Source: Halomonas aestuarii
GTDB taxonomy: Bacteria > Pseudomonadota > Gammaproteobacteria > Pseudomonadales > Halomonadaceae
Length of the DNA: 64,000 bases
Reading direction: 5' to 3'
Assembly: GCF_001886615.1 (NCBI RefSeq)
Contig: NZ_CP018139.1
Location: forward strand, 1,116,001 to 1,180,000
The notes under the pieces were generated by a model. It made no database searches and had not been told where the DNA came from. It saw only the letters and a list, made by a program, of their open reading frames with translations. The translations under genes were made by a program, and so were the position numbers. Positions 15,998 to 24,444 of this stretch are shown here, in pieces. The first letter of the stretch is position 1; every line of letters begins with the position of its first letter.

Positions 15998-16870
15998 TCA
16001 GGCGGTCGCCTCCTCGCCCACGGCCTGCCAGCTCCCGTGAGCGGCGATGCGGCGGGCAAAGGCCGTCACGTCGACAGGCGCTCGCCCCAGCGCCCGCTGC
16101 ACGCCATCGGCCACGTAGGCGTTGCGCCCGTCGAGCACCGTCTCGAACAGGTAGTTCAGCAGCCAGGCGACCTCCTGGGGCGCGCCCGAGGCGGTGACGG
16201 CCCGGGCGAAGTCGGCCGCGGGGACCGGGACGAAGGCCACCTCGCGCCCGGCGGCGCGGGAGATCTCCCCCGCCAGCTCGGCGAAGGTCAGGCAGCGGGG
16301 CCCGGTGACCTCGTAGGTCTCGCCGGCGTGCCCCTCCTCGGTCAGCGCGGCCACCGCCACCTCGGCGATGTCATCGACGTCGATGAAGGGCTCGGGGATA
16401 TCGCCCGCCGGCAGGGTTATGACGCCGGCCTGCACCATGCCGAGGAACTCGCCCTCCGAGAAGTTCTGCATGAACCAGCTCGCGCGCACCACCGTCCACT
16501 CGACCTCGGCGGCCTGGAGGATCCGCTCGCAGGCCTGCGCCTCCTCCTCGCCGCGCCCGGAGAGCAGCACCAGGCGCCGGACGCCCTTGGCGACGGCCAG
16601 GTCCACCACGCGGCGGATCGCCTCCGTGGCGCCGGGAATCGCCAGATCCGGAGCGTAGGTGAGGTAGGCCGCCGTGACGCCCTCGAAGGCCGTCTCCCAG
16701 CCGCTGGGATCGTTCCAGTCGAACGCCGGGGTCGTCGAGCGCGAGGCGATGCGGGTCTCGATGCCTCGGGCCTGGAGGCGCTCGGCGACGCGACGCCCGG
16801 TCTTGCCGGTGCCGCCCAGGACGAGGACGACGCCCTGGTGATCCTGCTGGGTGATGGATGGTGCCTTCAT
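15998..16870 (-). CDS. NmrA-like NAD(P)-binding protein
   Basis: This 290-residue atypical short-chain dehydrogenase has the Rossmann start VVLVLGGTGKTGRRVAERL, then RIASRSTTPAFDW, LVLLSGRGEEEA, VVRASWFMQNFSE and YEVTGPRCLTFAELA, the pattern of NmrA/SDR-a5 proteins such as NAD(P)H-sensing or quinone-reductase-type members. ATG 16870 has GAGGAG upstream. It is divergent from the AraC-family regulator at 17001, an arrangement in which the regulator commonly controls the reductase. The substrate is unknown. Confidence 0.85.
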   Translation of the reverse strand: MKAPSITQQDHQGVVLVLGGTGKTGRRVAERLQARGIETRIASRSTTPAFDWNDPSGWETAFEGVTAAYLTYAPDLAIPGATEAIRRVVDLAVAKGVRRLVLLSGRGEEEAQACERILQAAEVEWTVVRASWFMQNFSEGEFLGMVQAGVITLPAGDIPEPFIDVDDIAEVAVAALTEEGHAGETYEVTGPRCLTFAELAGEISRAAGREVAFVPVPAADFARAVTASGAPQEVAWLLNYLFETVLDGRNAYVADGVQRALGRAPVDVTAFARRIAAHGSWQAVGEEATA

Positions 16871-16954
16871 GGTGCTTTCTCCTCGAGATCGGTCGGGGCT
16901 GCCCGGGGGCGTGGGTGACGCCTTGAAGCGTAAGGAGGGCAGCGCTGAGCCACC

Positions 16955-16994
16955 ATGCGCGGGACGCTCGGTTTCATACGCGGGCGTCTATAAT
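16955..16994 (+). promoter_or_regulatory. Candidate AraC-type operator and promoter
   Basis: Two related segments, ATGCGCGGGACGCT at 16955 and ATACGCGGGCGTCT at 16976, are 10/14 identical and 21 bp apart, two helical turns, the spacing expected for an AraC-family dimer. The second runs into TATAAT (16989-16994), only 6 bp before the regulator ATG, which would give an almost leaderless transcript. No good -35 box is seen. Confidence 0.4.
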
Positions 16995-17000
16995 CGTGCG

Positions 17001-17945
17001 ATGGATACGCTAGGTGGACTGCTGGACGCCCCGCGGGCCCGCGGGGCCTTCACCCTTCGCACGGTGATGACCCCGCCCTGGTCGCTGAGGATCGTCGCCG
17101 AATCGCCCCTGACGCTGATCGCCGGCGTGACGGGCGAGACATGGCTCGTGCCCGACGAGGGCGAGCCGGTGCGCATCGGCCCCGGCGACATCGCCGTGAC
17201 GCGGGCCCCGGACCACTACACCGTCGCCCACTCCCCCGCCATGTCCCCGCAGGTGGTGATCCACCCGGGCCAGCGCTGCTGCGACCTGGAAGGCCGCTCC
17301 GTGCGGGAGGCGATGACCCACGGGGTGCGCACTTGGGGCAACGATCCCCGGGGCGAGACGGTCTTCCTCGTCGGCGCCTACGAGCACCTGAGCGACATCA
17401 GCGATCGCCTGCTGCGCTCGCTGCCGCCCGTGCTGTCGCTGTCGCATCGCGACTGGGAATCGCCCCTGGTGCCGCTGCTGTGCGACGAGGTGGTCGTCGA
17501 CGAGCCGGGGCAGGCGGCCGTGCTCGACCGCCTGCTCGACCTGCTGATCACCGCGGTGCTGAAGGCCTGGTTCGCCCGGCAGGACGCCGACCGACCGGCC
17601 TGGTGGCGCCACCAGGGCGACCGGATCGTAGAGCGCGCGCTGCGCCTGATGCATGACTATCCCGCTCGTCCCTGGACACTGGACGCCCTGGCCCTGGAGA
17701 CGGGTGCCTCGCGGGCATCCCTGGCGCGACGCTTCCACAACCTGGTGGGCGAGCCGCCCATGACCTTCCTGAAACACTGGCGCATGGCCCTGGCGGCGGA
17801 CCTGCTCTGCCAGCCCGACGAGACGGTCGGCAGCGTGGCGGAGAAGGTCGGCTACGCCACGCCCTATGCGTTCAGCACGGCCTTCAAGCGGGTGCGGGGT
17901 GTAAGCCCGAAAACGCATCGGGCGAGTGCCCTGGCAAGCGACTGA
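17001..17945 (+). CDS. AraC-family regulator with cupin_6 N-terminus
   Basis: This 314-residue transcription factor has an N-terminal AraC-type cupin (GGLLDAPRARGAFTLR, PWSLRIVAESPLTLIAGVTGETWL, GDIAVTRAPDHY, VFLVGAYEHL) and a C-terminal double helix-turn-helix (WTLDALALETGASRASLARRFHNLVGEPPMTFL and SVAEKVGYATPYAFSTAFKRVRGVSP). Relatives sit beside the oxidoreductase they control, as here with the divergent NmrA-like gene. TATAAT lies 6 bp before the ATG, so the message may be leaderless; no ribosome site is apparent. The inducer is unknown. Confidence 0.88.
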   Translation: MDTLGGLLDAPRARGAFTLRTVMTPPWSLRIVAESPLTLIAGVTGETWLVPDEGEPVRIGPGDIAVTRAPDHYTVAHSPAMSPQVVIHPGQRCCDLEGRSVREAMTHGVRTWGNDPRGETVFLVGAYEHLSDISDRLLRSLPPVLSLSHRDWESPLVPLLCDEVVVDEPGQAAVLDRLLDLLITAVLKAWFARQDADRPAWWRHQGDRIVERALRLMHDYPARPWTLDALALETGASRASLARRFHNLVGEPPMTFLKHWRMALAADLLCQPDETVGSVAEKVGYATPYAFSTAFKRVRGVSPKTHRASALASD

Positions 17946-17958
17946 GTGAGCGGCTCCT

Positions 17959-18384
17959 TTACCCCCAGGACACGGGAGTGGCCTTGGGGGTGGCGCTGGC
18001 CTGACTATCGCTGCCCTCACGCACGCACTTGGCGTAAAAGGTGATCACCTCGGAGTGCACGCCGCTGGCGTCCGCCTTGATCAGGCCGGCACCCTTCATC
18101 TGCGTGCCCGGGACGGCCCACCAGCACGACGCGGTGAGCACGCCCTCCTCCTCCCGGGTGAGCACCTCGGTCAGCTCCATGAAGGGATCCGGAACACGAC
18201 CCTGGGCTTGTGACGCGATGGCCTCCTTCATCCCGGCGAGGTAATCCGCAAACCCATCCCTCGAGACGACGCCGACATTCGGATCATCGAACGTATAGTC
18301 CTCCGCCAGGGCCGACAGGATCGTATCGGCATCGCCCTTGGTCCAGCCTTCCGCATAAGCTCTCAAGTGTTCTGCTGCGTTCAT
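17959..18384 (-). CDS. NTF2-like (SnoaL-type) protein
   Basis: This 141-residue protein has an NTF2-like fold: HLRAYAEGWTKGDADTILSALAEDYTFDDPN, FADYLAGMKEAI, FMELTEVLTREEEGVLTASCWWAVPGT and an SEVITFYAK ending strand. Members act as small hydrolase/isomerase-like enzymes or binding proteins; no catalytic residues can be assigned. ATG 18384 has GGAGGA upstream. It converges on the AraC-family gene with a 13-bp gap. The last ~18 residues (SDSQASATPKATPVSWG) look disordered. Confidence 0.78.
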   Translation of the reverse strand: MNAAEHLRAYAEGWTKGDADTILSALAEDYTFDDPNVGVVSRDGFADYLAGMKEAIASQAQGRVPDPFMELTEVLTREEEGVLTASCWWAVPGTQMKGAGLIKADASGVHSEVITFYAKCVREGSDSQASATPKATPVSWG

Positions 18385-18720
18385 TTTACTGTCCTCCAGT
18401 CATCTACCGGCAGGTGAGATCTCCCACTCGATGCCCCCGGCGCCCTAGATTCATCAACCCTTTTCATGGCCAAAAAACGTGAAAAACCATGAGTCCTTCA
18501 TGTTCAATCATCATCGTTTACAGTCATGATAATGACGTCAAACAATGCCTGGATAATGCTCAGAATCAGTCGCGATTCCTGCCGATCCAGTAAAGGAATA
18601 TCCGTCAAAAAAGGCGCCGTATAACAAGGATAATCCAGCCGGCGGACTTGTCGATAATCGGGAGGAAATGGGAGGTGAACGCCACGGAACAACATCGCCA
18701 GGATGGGCGGCTCCGCTGGG
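18385..18720. other. Intergenic AT-richer stretch
   Basis: I find no convincing gene here. Base composition falls in the middle (about 18460-18640) with runs such as CCAAAAAACG. It contains the minus-strand leader of the NTF2-like gene at its left. A minus-strand open frame at 18504-18761 lacks family features and overlaps the racemase gene. It may be a decayed region. Confidence 0.4.
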
Positions 18721-19416
18721 TCAGCCCTGCCCCAGCGCCCGTCGCACCGCCTGCTCGGCATGGATGGCCGTGGTGTCGTAGAGCGGTACCTCGGTATCCT
18801 CCGCCTGGATCAGCAGGCCGATCTCGGTGCAGCCGAGGATCACGCCCTGGGCGCCTCGCCGGGCCAGGTCGTCCACCACTCCCAGATAGGCGGCTTTCGA
18901 GTCGGCCGTCGTCACACCCTGGCAGAGCTCCCGGTAGATGACGTCGTGGATCACCTCCCGCTGCGCGTCACCGGGCACCAGTACCTCGATGCCGCGCGCC
19001 TCGAGCCGTTGGCGATAGAACGCCTGCTCCATGGTGAACCGGGTGCCCAGCAGCCCCACCCGGGTCACGCCATCCTCGATCAGCACGCTGGCCGTGGCAT
19101 CGGCGAGATGCAGCAGGGGCAGCGCGACCGCCTGCTCGATCTGTGGGGCCACGATATGCATGGTGTTGGTGCAGAGTATGAGGAAGTCCGCCCCCGCGGC
19201 CTCGAGCGCCCGGGCCGCCGAGACGAGGATTTCGGCGGTGGCCGCCCAGTCGCCACGGTGCTGCAGGGCCTCGATCTCCGCGAAGTCGACGCTGTAGAGC
19301 ACCAGCCTGGCCGAGTGCAGGCCGCCCAGCCGCTCTCTCACCTGCTGATTGATGAGGCAATAGTAGGCCTGGGTCGATTCCCAGCTCATGCCGCCGATGA
19401 GCCCGATGGTCTGCAT
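18721..19416 (-). CDS. Aspartate/glutamate racemase family protein
   Basis: This 231-residue protein belongs to the cofactor-independent Asp/Glu racemase family, which uses two Cys residues for proton transfer. They are visible in LILCTNTMH and GVILGCTEIGLL. The start TIGLIGGMSWESTQAYY is the family signature. ATG 19416 has GGGGAGGA upstream. It could act on aspartate or another amino acid such as hydantoin-derived ones; neighbours do not settle this. Confidence 0.9.
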   Translation of the reverse strand: MQTIGLIGGMSWESTQAYYCLINQQVRERLGGLHSARLVLYSVDFAEIEALQHRGDWAATAEILVSAARALEAAGADFLILCTNTMHIVAPQIEQAVALPLLHLADATASVLIEDGVTRVGLLGTRFTMEQAFYRQRLEARGIEVLVPGDAQREVIHDVIYRELCQGVTTADSKAAYLGVVDDLARRGAQGVILGCTEIGLLIQAEDTEVPLYDTTAIHAEQAVRRALGQG

Positions 19417-19469
19417 GCTGTCCTCCCCTGCCGTGAACGTTCGATCACCCTGGCCTTACTCTCTTCGCC

Positions 19470-19562
19470 TCATTCTGATGGCCCGGCCAGTACCTGAGCG
19501 AGTTCCTGCCGATAGCCCGCCTCGTGGCGGGCCGGGTCGGCGGGAAAGCGGCAGCGTGCCTG
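19470..19562 (-). pseudogene. Remnant of a paralogue of the 115-aa gene
   Basis: Read on the minus strand this fragment encodes RFPADPARHEAGYRQELAQVLAGPSE and a stop, matching the C-terminus of the gene at 14851-15198 (RFPADPAGHEAAYRQELERALARRG). Over the core ~50 bp I count about six mismatches. Nothing upstream in the same frame continues the match, so only the last ~27 codons survive. It marks the left edge of an AT-rich patch. Confidence 0.75.
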
Positions 19563-19939
19563 GCGCCCATTGCAACTTCACGTGACCTCGCGGCCCATCT
19601 ATGTGCTTTACTCGGCTGGTGGCCTTTTCGATCCATCAGCTTGATTGGTCTGCGGTGCGGGCCCATGCCTTCATGCGTTGATATCTTGATACATGAATAT
19701 ACAGACAGCCTTATTGGCTCTCGCAACACGCAGACGCACGCGAATCCTGCACAGGTTTCCGAGCTATACTTAGGTCATGTTGATATCAATGCGTCAGCCA
19801 TGAGGTCGCGCAAGAGAACATTGTTGAGCGTGCCGGCGCATTCAAGCCCTTGAATTAAAATAATAAACGCGCACGCAGCCTAACGACTGTTCGTCGACAA
19901 TGAAGAAAATACATAAAATACTGTAAATCAGGAGAAACA
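19563..19939. other. Intergenic stretch, AT-rich toward its right end
   Basis: No gene is supported. It starts right after the gene remnant and becomes AT-rich toward the membrane protein start at 19940; AT-rich hexamers such as TATACT (19763 region) may serve as a -10. A 109-codon plus-strand frame here has no recognisable content. Confidence 0.4.
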
Positions 19940-20401
19940 GTGAACAAGCTGAAATATCTAACGGAAAAAATCAGTCGAGCTGTGTATCTATGCATCAGCT
20001 TGTCTCTTGGAATCATCAGTCTTGCGATGATCATTTATGCCATTTTTGACATTCTGACCTCATTCCACGATAGAGCTTTACTTGCAACCGCTCTTCTCGA
20101 TGCGATCGGCTTGATAGTGATTGGAATGGCGGTTTTTGATGTATCCAAATTTTTATTGGAAGAAGAAGTTTTGGATGTCCATGCCAACAAGACAAATGTT
20201 ACGCGGAGAGCAACATTAGTAAAGTTTCTTACAATCATTATTATTGCCATTTTTCTTGAATCATTGGTCAACCTTTTCGCAGCGGCAAAAAAAGATATCA
20301 GCTTGTTGATTTATCCCACCTTATTGATATTTGTCGGCGTTCTATTTGTGATTGGCTTAGGTGTGTATCAAAAGCTGACTCAAGAGGAGGATAACCAATA
20401 G
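19940..20401 (+). CDS. Four-helix membrane protein of unknown function
   Basis: This 153-residue protein starts at GTG 19940, supported by AGGAG 8 bp upstream. Four transmembrane segments are evident: YLCISLSLGIISLAMIIYAI, LLDAIGLIVIGMAVF, FLTIIIIAIFLESLVNLF and LLIYPTLLIFVGVLFVIGLGVY. The DVSKFLLEEEVL and LVKFLTIII motifs recur in a widespread proteobacterial membrane family whose function I do not know. It is noticeably AT-rich compared with surrounding genes and isolated, so may be transferred. Confidence 0.78.
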   Translation: MNKLKYLTEKISRAVYLCISLSLGIISLAMIIYAIFDILTSFHDRALLATALLDAIGLIVIGMAVFDVSKFLLEEEVLDVHANKTNVTRRATLVKFLTIIIIAIFLESLVNLFAAAKKDISLLIYPTLLIFVGVLFVIGLGVYQKLTQEEDNQ

Positions 20402-20736
20402 GTGCTGAGATTTGTTTGAATATATATGAGAAAACCAGGTGTTAAACAGCACGGCTCGCGTGTTTTGCATGCAACGATTCAGGAACCACCCTTCGCCGCA
20501 AAGGCAGTTCATTTGCTGAGCAGTGAAAATAGTCTCGATGAGTGCACCTTCACTCCAGGCCATCAGCTTTTGGTACGATGGGCAACATCCTGATCTGACG
20601 ATTAGAATGACTTACTGAGCGACCTGCCCATGAATAACGAGGCGTTGTTTCAATCCAGCATGACCATTCGGAGTTTGCTGTTCCTGACTCAGACGTCAGG
20701 TCCCAGAGGATCTGCGAGTGATGAGGTGCCGTGGTT
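20402..20736. other. Intergenic region before the DUF2254 gene
   Basis: I see no gene here; base composition returns from AT-rich to GC-rich across it. A short minus-strand frame (20357-20563) lacks protein-like character. The right end holds the weak GAGG ribosome site for the next gene. Confidence 0.4.
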
Positions 20737-22083
20737 ATGAGAGCGAAGATATTCAAGTCCTGGGATCGCGTTCGTGCCAGCTTCTGGTTCCTGCCTGTCG
20801 TCATGGCGGGGGGCGCGGTGGCGTTGGCCTTCGTGACCGTGGCCCTTGATGCGTCGTTGACGGACTGGTTCCAGCGTAGCTGGGGCTGGACGTTCACAGG
20901 TGGGGCGGCAGGGGCGGGTGCCGTGCTGGGAACCGTCGCCGGGTCAATGATCACCATCGCCGGGGTAGTTTTCTCGATGACATTGGTGGCTCTTTCGCTC
21001 GCCTCGTCCCAACTGGGACCCCGGTTGCTGCACAGTTTCATGCGCGATACCACGACCCAGGTGGTCCTCGGCACCTTCGTTGCTACCTTCCTCTACTGCC
21101 TGCTCGTTCTCCGCACGCTCCGACATGCCGAGGAGGTCTTGTTCGTCCCTCATCTGTCGGTCTCGCTCGGCGTGGTGTTTGCGGTAGCGAGCGTGGGGGT
21201 GCTGATCTACTTCATCCATCACGTGTCAGTCTCCATCCAGGCCAATGAAGTCGCTGCGCGAATGGGTGGGGAATTGATCAAGGGGATCGACCGCCTGTTC
21301 CCGGAACAGATCGGGCGGGGCGCTCCACGGATTCCGGCCGAGCCGCCCGATGCCGGCTTCCTCAGCGCCTTCGACCTGGAGGCTCACCCGATTGATGCGG
21401 TGGGGGACGGCTACCTTCAGTTCATCGACGCTGACGTCCTGTTGGCGTCGGCCATGGAAGAGGATGTGGTGTTGCGGCTGGAACGAGGGCCCGGACACTA
21501 TGTCGTGGCCGACCGACCGCTGGTCCTGGTCTGGCCCGGCAACCGGGTGACCGACCAGCTCACGGCGCAGATCCATGCCGCCTTTACACTGGGCAACCAG
21601 CGGAGTCCCCGGCAGGACATCGAGTGCTCGGTCAACCAACTGGTGGAGATTGCCGTACGGGCTCTCTCCCCCGGGGTGAATGATCCCTTCACGGCGATGG
21701 CGTGTGTCGACCACTTGGGGTCTGCATTGTCTCGTTTGGCGCAACGTGACATGCCGTCGCCTTATCGCCATGACGCCCAGGATCAGCTTCGGCTGATTAC
21801 GCCTGCTGTCACCTTCGCGATGATCACGGACGCGGCGTTCAACCAGATCCGGCAATATGGCCGCACCAGTGCCGCCGTGACCATCCGCCTGCTGGAGACG
21901 ATTGCCGTGGTTGCGGAATCTGCACATCGCGCCGAGGACCGAGCCGCGCTCCAGCGCCACGCCGAGATGATTAGCCGAGGGGCTGGCAAGGGGTTGCCGG
22001 AAATCGAGGACCGCCGGGAGGTAGGCGAGCGCTACCAGGCAGCGATCCAGTTGCTCAGGGAGCCAGAAGGACCCAGCGAGTGA
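20737..22083 (+). CDS. DUF2254 family membrane protein
   Basis: This 448-residue protein (from ATG 20737; a GTG at 20731 is also in frame) matches DUF2254: N-terminal transmembrane helices, the family block SMITIAGVVFSMTLVALSLASSQLGPRLLHSF, TFVATFLYCLLVLRTLR, YFIHHVSVSIQANEVAARMG and the soluble part with ALSPGVNDPFTAMACVDHLG. The role of the family is unknown; it is common near ion-handling genes, as here before a VIT-type transporter. GAGG at 20723-20726 suits the ATG better than the GTG. Confidence 0.88.
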   Translation: MRAKIFKSWDRVRASFWFLPVVMAGGAVALAFVTVALDASLTDWFQRSWGWTFTGGAAGAGAVLGTVAGSMITIAGVVFSMTLVALSLASSQLGPRLLHSFMRDTTTQVVLGTFVATFLYCLLVLRTLRHAEEVLFVPHLSVSLGVVFAVASVGVLIYFIHHVSVSIQANEVAARMGGELIKGIDRLFPEQIGRGAPRIPAEPPDAGFLSAFDLEAHPIDAVGDGYLQFIDADVLLASAMEEDVVLRLERGPGHYVVADRPLVLVWPGNRVTDQLTAQIHAAFTLGNQRSPRQDIECSVNQLVEIAVRALSPGVNDPFTAMACVDHLGSALSRLAQRDMPSPYRHDAQDQLRLITPAVTFAMITDAAFNQIRQYGRTSAAVTIRLLETIAVVAESAHRAEDRAALQRHAEMISRGAGKGLPEIEDRREVGERYQAAIQLLREPEGPSE

Positions 22084-22165
22084 CATTGCAATCGTCGCTC
22101 CCCCCGACCTTCTTCGACGGCGAGTGCGCTTGATCGTCAGTGATTCCGCACTAAAGGAATGACGC

Positions 22166-22855
22166 ATGCTGCATACCGAAAGACATAGAACACAACGAAC
22201 CGGATGGCTTCGCGCGGCTGTTCTCGGCGCGAATGACGGCATCGTCTCCACGGCGAGTCTTGTCCTCGGCGTAGCGGCTTCAGGCGCAACGACCCAGACC
22301 ATTCTGGTAGCAGGCGTGGCCGGCCTTGTCGCTGGTGCCATGTCGATGGCTGCCGGCGAGTATGTCTCGGTCAGCTCGCAAGCCGATACCGAGCGCGCGG
22401 ATCTCGCGCGGGAGGGAAGAGAGTTAGCCGAAAGTCCGGTCCAGGAGCACGCAGAACTGAAAGCCATCTACGTTGGACGTGGTCTCGATGAGGAACTGGC
22501 CAGCAGCGTCGCGACGCAATTGATGGAGCACGACTCGCTTGGCGCACATGCCCGAGACGAGCTTGGTATATCGGACACCTTGGCCGCAAAGCCCGTGCAA
22601 GCCGCATTCGCGTCGGCGGGGACTTTTGCGGTGGGTGCCGCACTGCCGCTACTGATGGTCGCTTTGCTTCCTGCGTCAGTGCTCATGTGGGGCCTGGCTG
22701 GCAGCTCGCTTGTGTTTCTGGCGCTGCTGGGACTGCTGGCGGCACGAGTCGGGGGTTCCCCGGTGGTTTCCTCCATCGTGCGCGTCAGCTTTTGGGGCGC
22801 CCTGGCGATGGCACTGACCGCCGGGGTCGGGGCTCTCTTTGGGGTGGCGACATGA
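22166..22855 (+). CDS. VIT/CCC1-type metal transporter
   Basis: This 229-residue membrane protein belongs to the VIT1/CCC1 family, which moves Fe2+ or Mn2+ out of the cytoplasm. Evidence is WLRAAVLGANDGIVSTASLVLGVAASGA, the VAGLVAGAMSMAAGEYVSVSSQADTERADL block, an acidic cytoplasmic helix with LMEHDSLGAHARDELG, and three C-terminal hydrophobic segments. ATG 22166 follows AAGGAATG. It lies downstream of the DUF2254 gene and faces the nitroreductase. Metal preference is not readable. Confidence 0.9.
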   Translation: MLHTERHRTQRTGWLRAAVLGANDGIVSTASLVLGVAASGATTQTILVAGVAGLVAGAMSMAAGEYVSVSSQADTERADLAREGRELAESPVQEHAELKAIYVGRGLDEELASSVATQLMEHDSLGAHARDELGISDTLAAKPVQAAFASAGTFAVGAALPLLMVALLPASVLMWGLAGSSLVFLALLGLLAARVGGSPVVSSIVRVSFWGALAMALTAGVGALFGVAT

Positions 22856-22885
22856 TCAGGCTATCGGCGAAGTGGTGCTGCGGCG

Positions 22886-23617
22886 TCACTTCATCTCGAA
22901 GCCGCGCTTGACCAGGAACTCGCGCATGTGGGGGCGCAGCTTGGTGTCGAACAGCGGAGTGAGGTTGCGCGACCAGTCGCTCTGCTTGTTGCCGCCCTTC
23001 CGCCCCTGGTAGTAGGCATGCATGGTCTCGTCGTAGGCCGCCACCTGCTCGCGGTCGTCGCTGTAGGTGTCCTCCTTGAGGATCGCCGCCACCGGCAGGC
23101 GCGGCTTCACGTCCGGCTCCTGGGCCGGGTAGCCGAGGCACATGCCGAACACCGGGAACACGTGGTCCGGCAGGCCCAGCAGGTCGCTGACCTGCTGGGG
23201 ATCGTTGCGTATTCCGCCGATGTAGCAGATGCCCAGCCCTTCGGATTCGGCGGCGATGGCCACGTTCTGGGCCATCAGGGCGGTGTCCACGCTGGCCACC
23301 AGCAACTGCTCGGTCATGCCGCGCACCACCCGGGCGCCGGTGCGCTCGGCGGCTTCGGTAGGGCGCTTCATGTCGGCGCAGAACACCAGGAAGTCCGCAC
23401 AGCGGGCGATGTAGCCCTGGCCGCCGGCCAGCTCGGCGATCGCTTCGCGGTGGGCGGGGTTCGTCACGTGGATGACGCTGTAGGCCTGCACGTGGCTGGA
23501 GGTGGCCGCGGCCTGCCCGGCGCGGATCAGCTCCTCCAGCAGTTCGCGAGGGACCGGCCGGTCGGTGAACTTGCGGATGGAGCGGTGGGACTTGAGCAGC
23601 TCGATGGTGGGATTCAT
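22886..23617 (-). CDS. NfsA-family NADPH nitroreductase
   Basis: This 243-residue flavoprotein fits the oxygen-insensitive NfsA/FRP family, which reduces nitroaromatics and quinones with NADPH. Visible are the FMN-binding start LLKSHRSIRKFTDRPV, QAAATSSHVQAYSVIHV, AAESEGLGICYIGGIRN and LPVFGMCLGYPAQEPDVKPRLP, then the family HAYYQGR region. I take ATG 23617 with GAGGT upstream; an ATG at 23803 would add an unsupported tail of 62 residues. It converges on the VIT gene. Confidence 0.9.
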   Translation of the reverse strand: MNPTIELLKSHRSIRKFTDRPVPRELLEELIRAGQAAATSSHVQAYSVIHVTNPAHREAIAELAGGQGYIARCADFLVFCADMKRPTEAAERTGARVVRGMTEQLLVASVDTALMAQNVAIAAESEGLGICYIGGIRNDPQQVSDLLGLPDHVFPVFGMCLGYPAQEPDVKPRLPVAAILKEDTYSDDREQVAAYDETMHAYYQGRKGGNKQSDWSRNLTPLFDTKLRPHMREFLVKRGFEMK

Positions 23618-23802
23618 GGGACCTCGTGAAAGGGTGTCGGTCGACGCGCTCAAGGCGCGCCAAGAACATCGGGTAACCGCACATTGTCCATCACTCGGCG
23701 ACGACTTGCATCGCTCGACGCCCGTCGTGTTCGCGGCATGCCGGCAGGGCCCAGCTTCCTTCGCATCCCCCCGAGCTGTACCGTGGACACCATCGAACCG
23801 CA

Positions 23803-24444
23803 ATGACAGGAATGACCGACCCCATGCTGACGAGACACTCCACGCTTCCCGACCCTCGCGTCTGGCGGTTCGCCCTTGTGCTGATGATGGCGATGCTGCT
23901 GACGGGTTGCGGCGTCAACAACATCCCCACCTACGACGAGCAGGTGAAGTCGGCCTGGGCGCAGGTGGAGAACCAGTACCAGCGGCGCGCGGACCTGGTG
24001 CCCAACCTGGTGGAGACGGTCAAGGGGTTCGCCCGGCAGGAGCAGGAGACCCTGACCGCCGTGGTGGAGGCGCGGGCCAAGGCCACGTCCATCCAGATCG
24101 ATGCCGAGTCGCTGGACGACCCGCAGAAGATGCGCCAGTTCGAGCAGGCCCAGCAGCAACTCAGCGGGGCGCTGAGCCGCCTGATGGCGGTGTCCGAGCG
24201 CTATCCCGACCTGAAATCGAACCAGAACTTCCTGGCCCTGCAGTCGCAGCTGGAAGGCACCGAAAACCGCATCGCCGTGGCGCGGCGCGACTTCATCACT
24301 GCGGTCGAGCGCTACAACACCGAGCTGCGCACCTTCCCCGGTCGCCTGTGGCACACCGTGCTCTACAGCGACATGACGCTGCGCGAGACCTTCGACGCCA
24401 CGACCGAGAACGCCGACCAGGCCCCCCAGGTGGAGTTTGAATGA
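23803..24444 (+). CDS. LemA family lipoprotein
   Basis: This protein of up to 213 residues has a lipoprotein signal (VLMMAMLLTGC, cleavage before Cys36) and the LemA signature: NNIPTYDEQVKSAWAQVENQYQRRADLVPNLVETVKGFA, with long helices and a C-terminal NTELRTFPGRLW block. The family is of unclear function and is regularly paired with TPM-domain proteins, as here. ATGs at 23803, 23812 and 23824 are all in frame; the ribosome site does not decide. The stop overlaps the next start by 4 bp (ATGA). Confidence 0.9.
   Translation: MTGMTDPMLTRHSTLPDPRVWRFALVLMMAMLLTGCGVNNIPTYDEQVKSAWAQVENQYQRRADLVPNLVETVKGFARQEQETLTAVVEARAKATSIQIDAESLDDPQKMRQFEQAQQQLSGALSRLMAVSERYPDLKSNQNFLALQSQLEGTENRIAVARRDFITAVERYNTELRTFPGRLWHTVLYSDMTLRETFDATTENADQAPQVEFE

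Noticed and set aside
18504..18761. 85-codon minus-strand frame before the racemase
   Set aside because: It overlaps the racemase end, lacks a ribosome site and has no family features.
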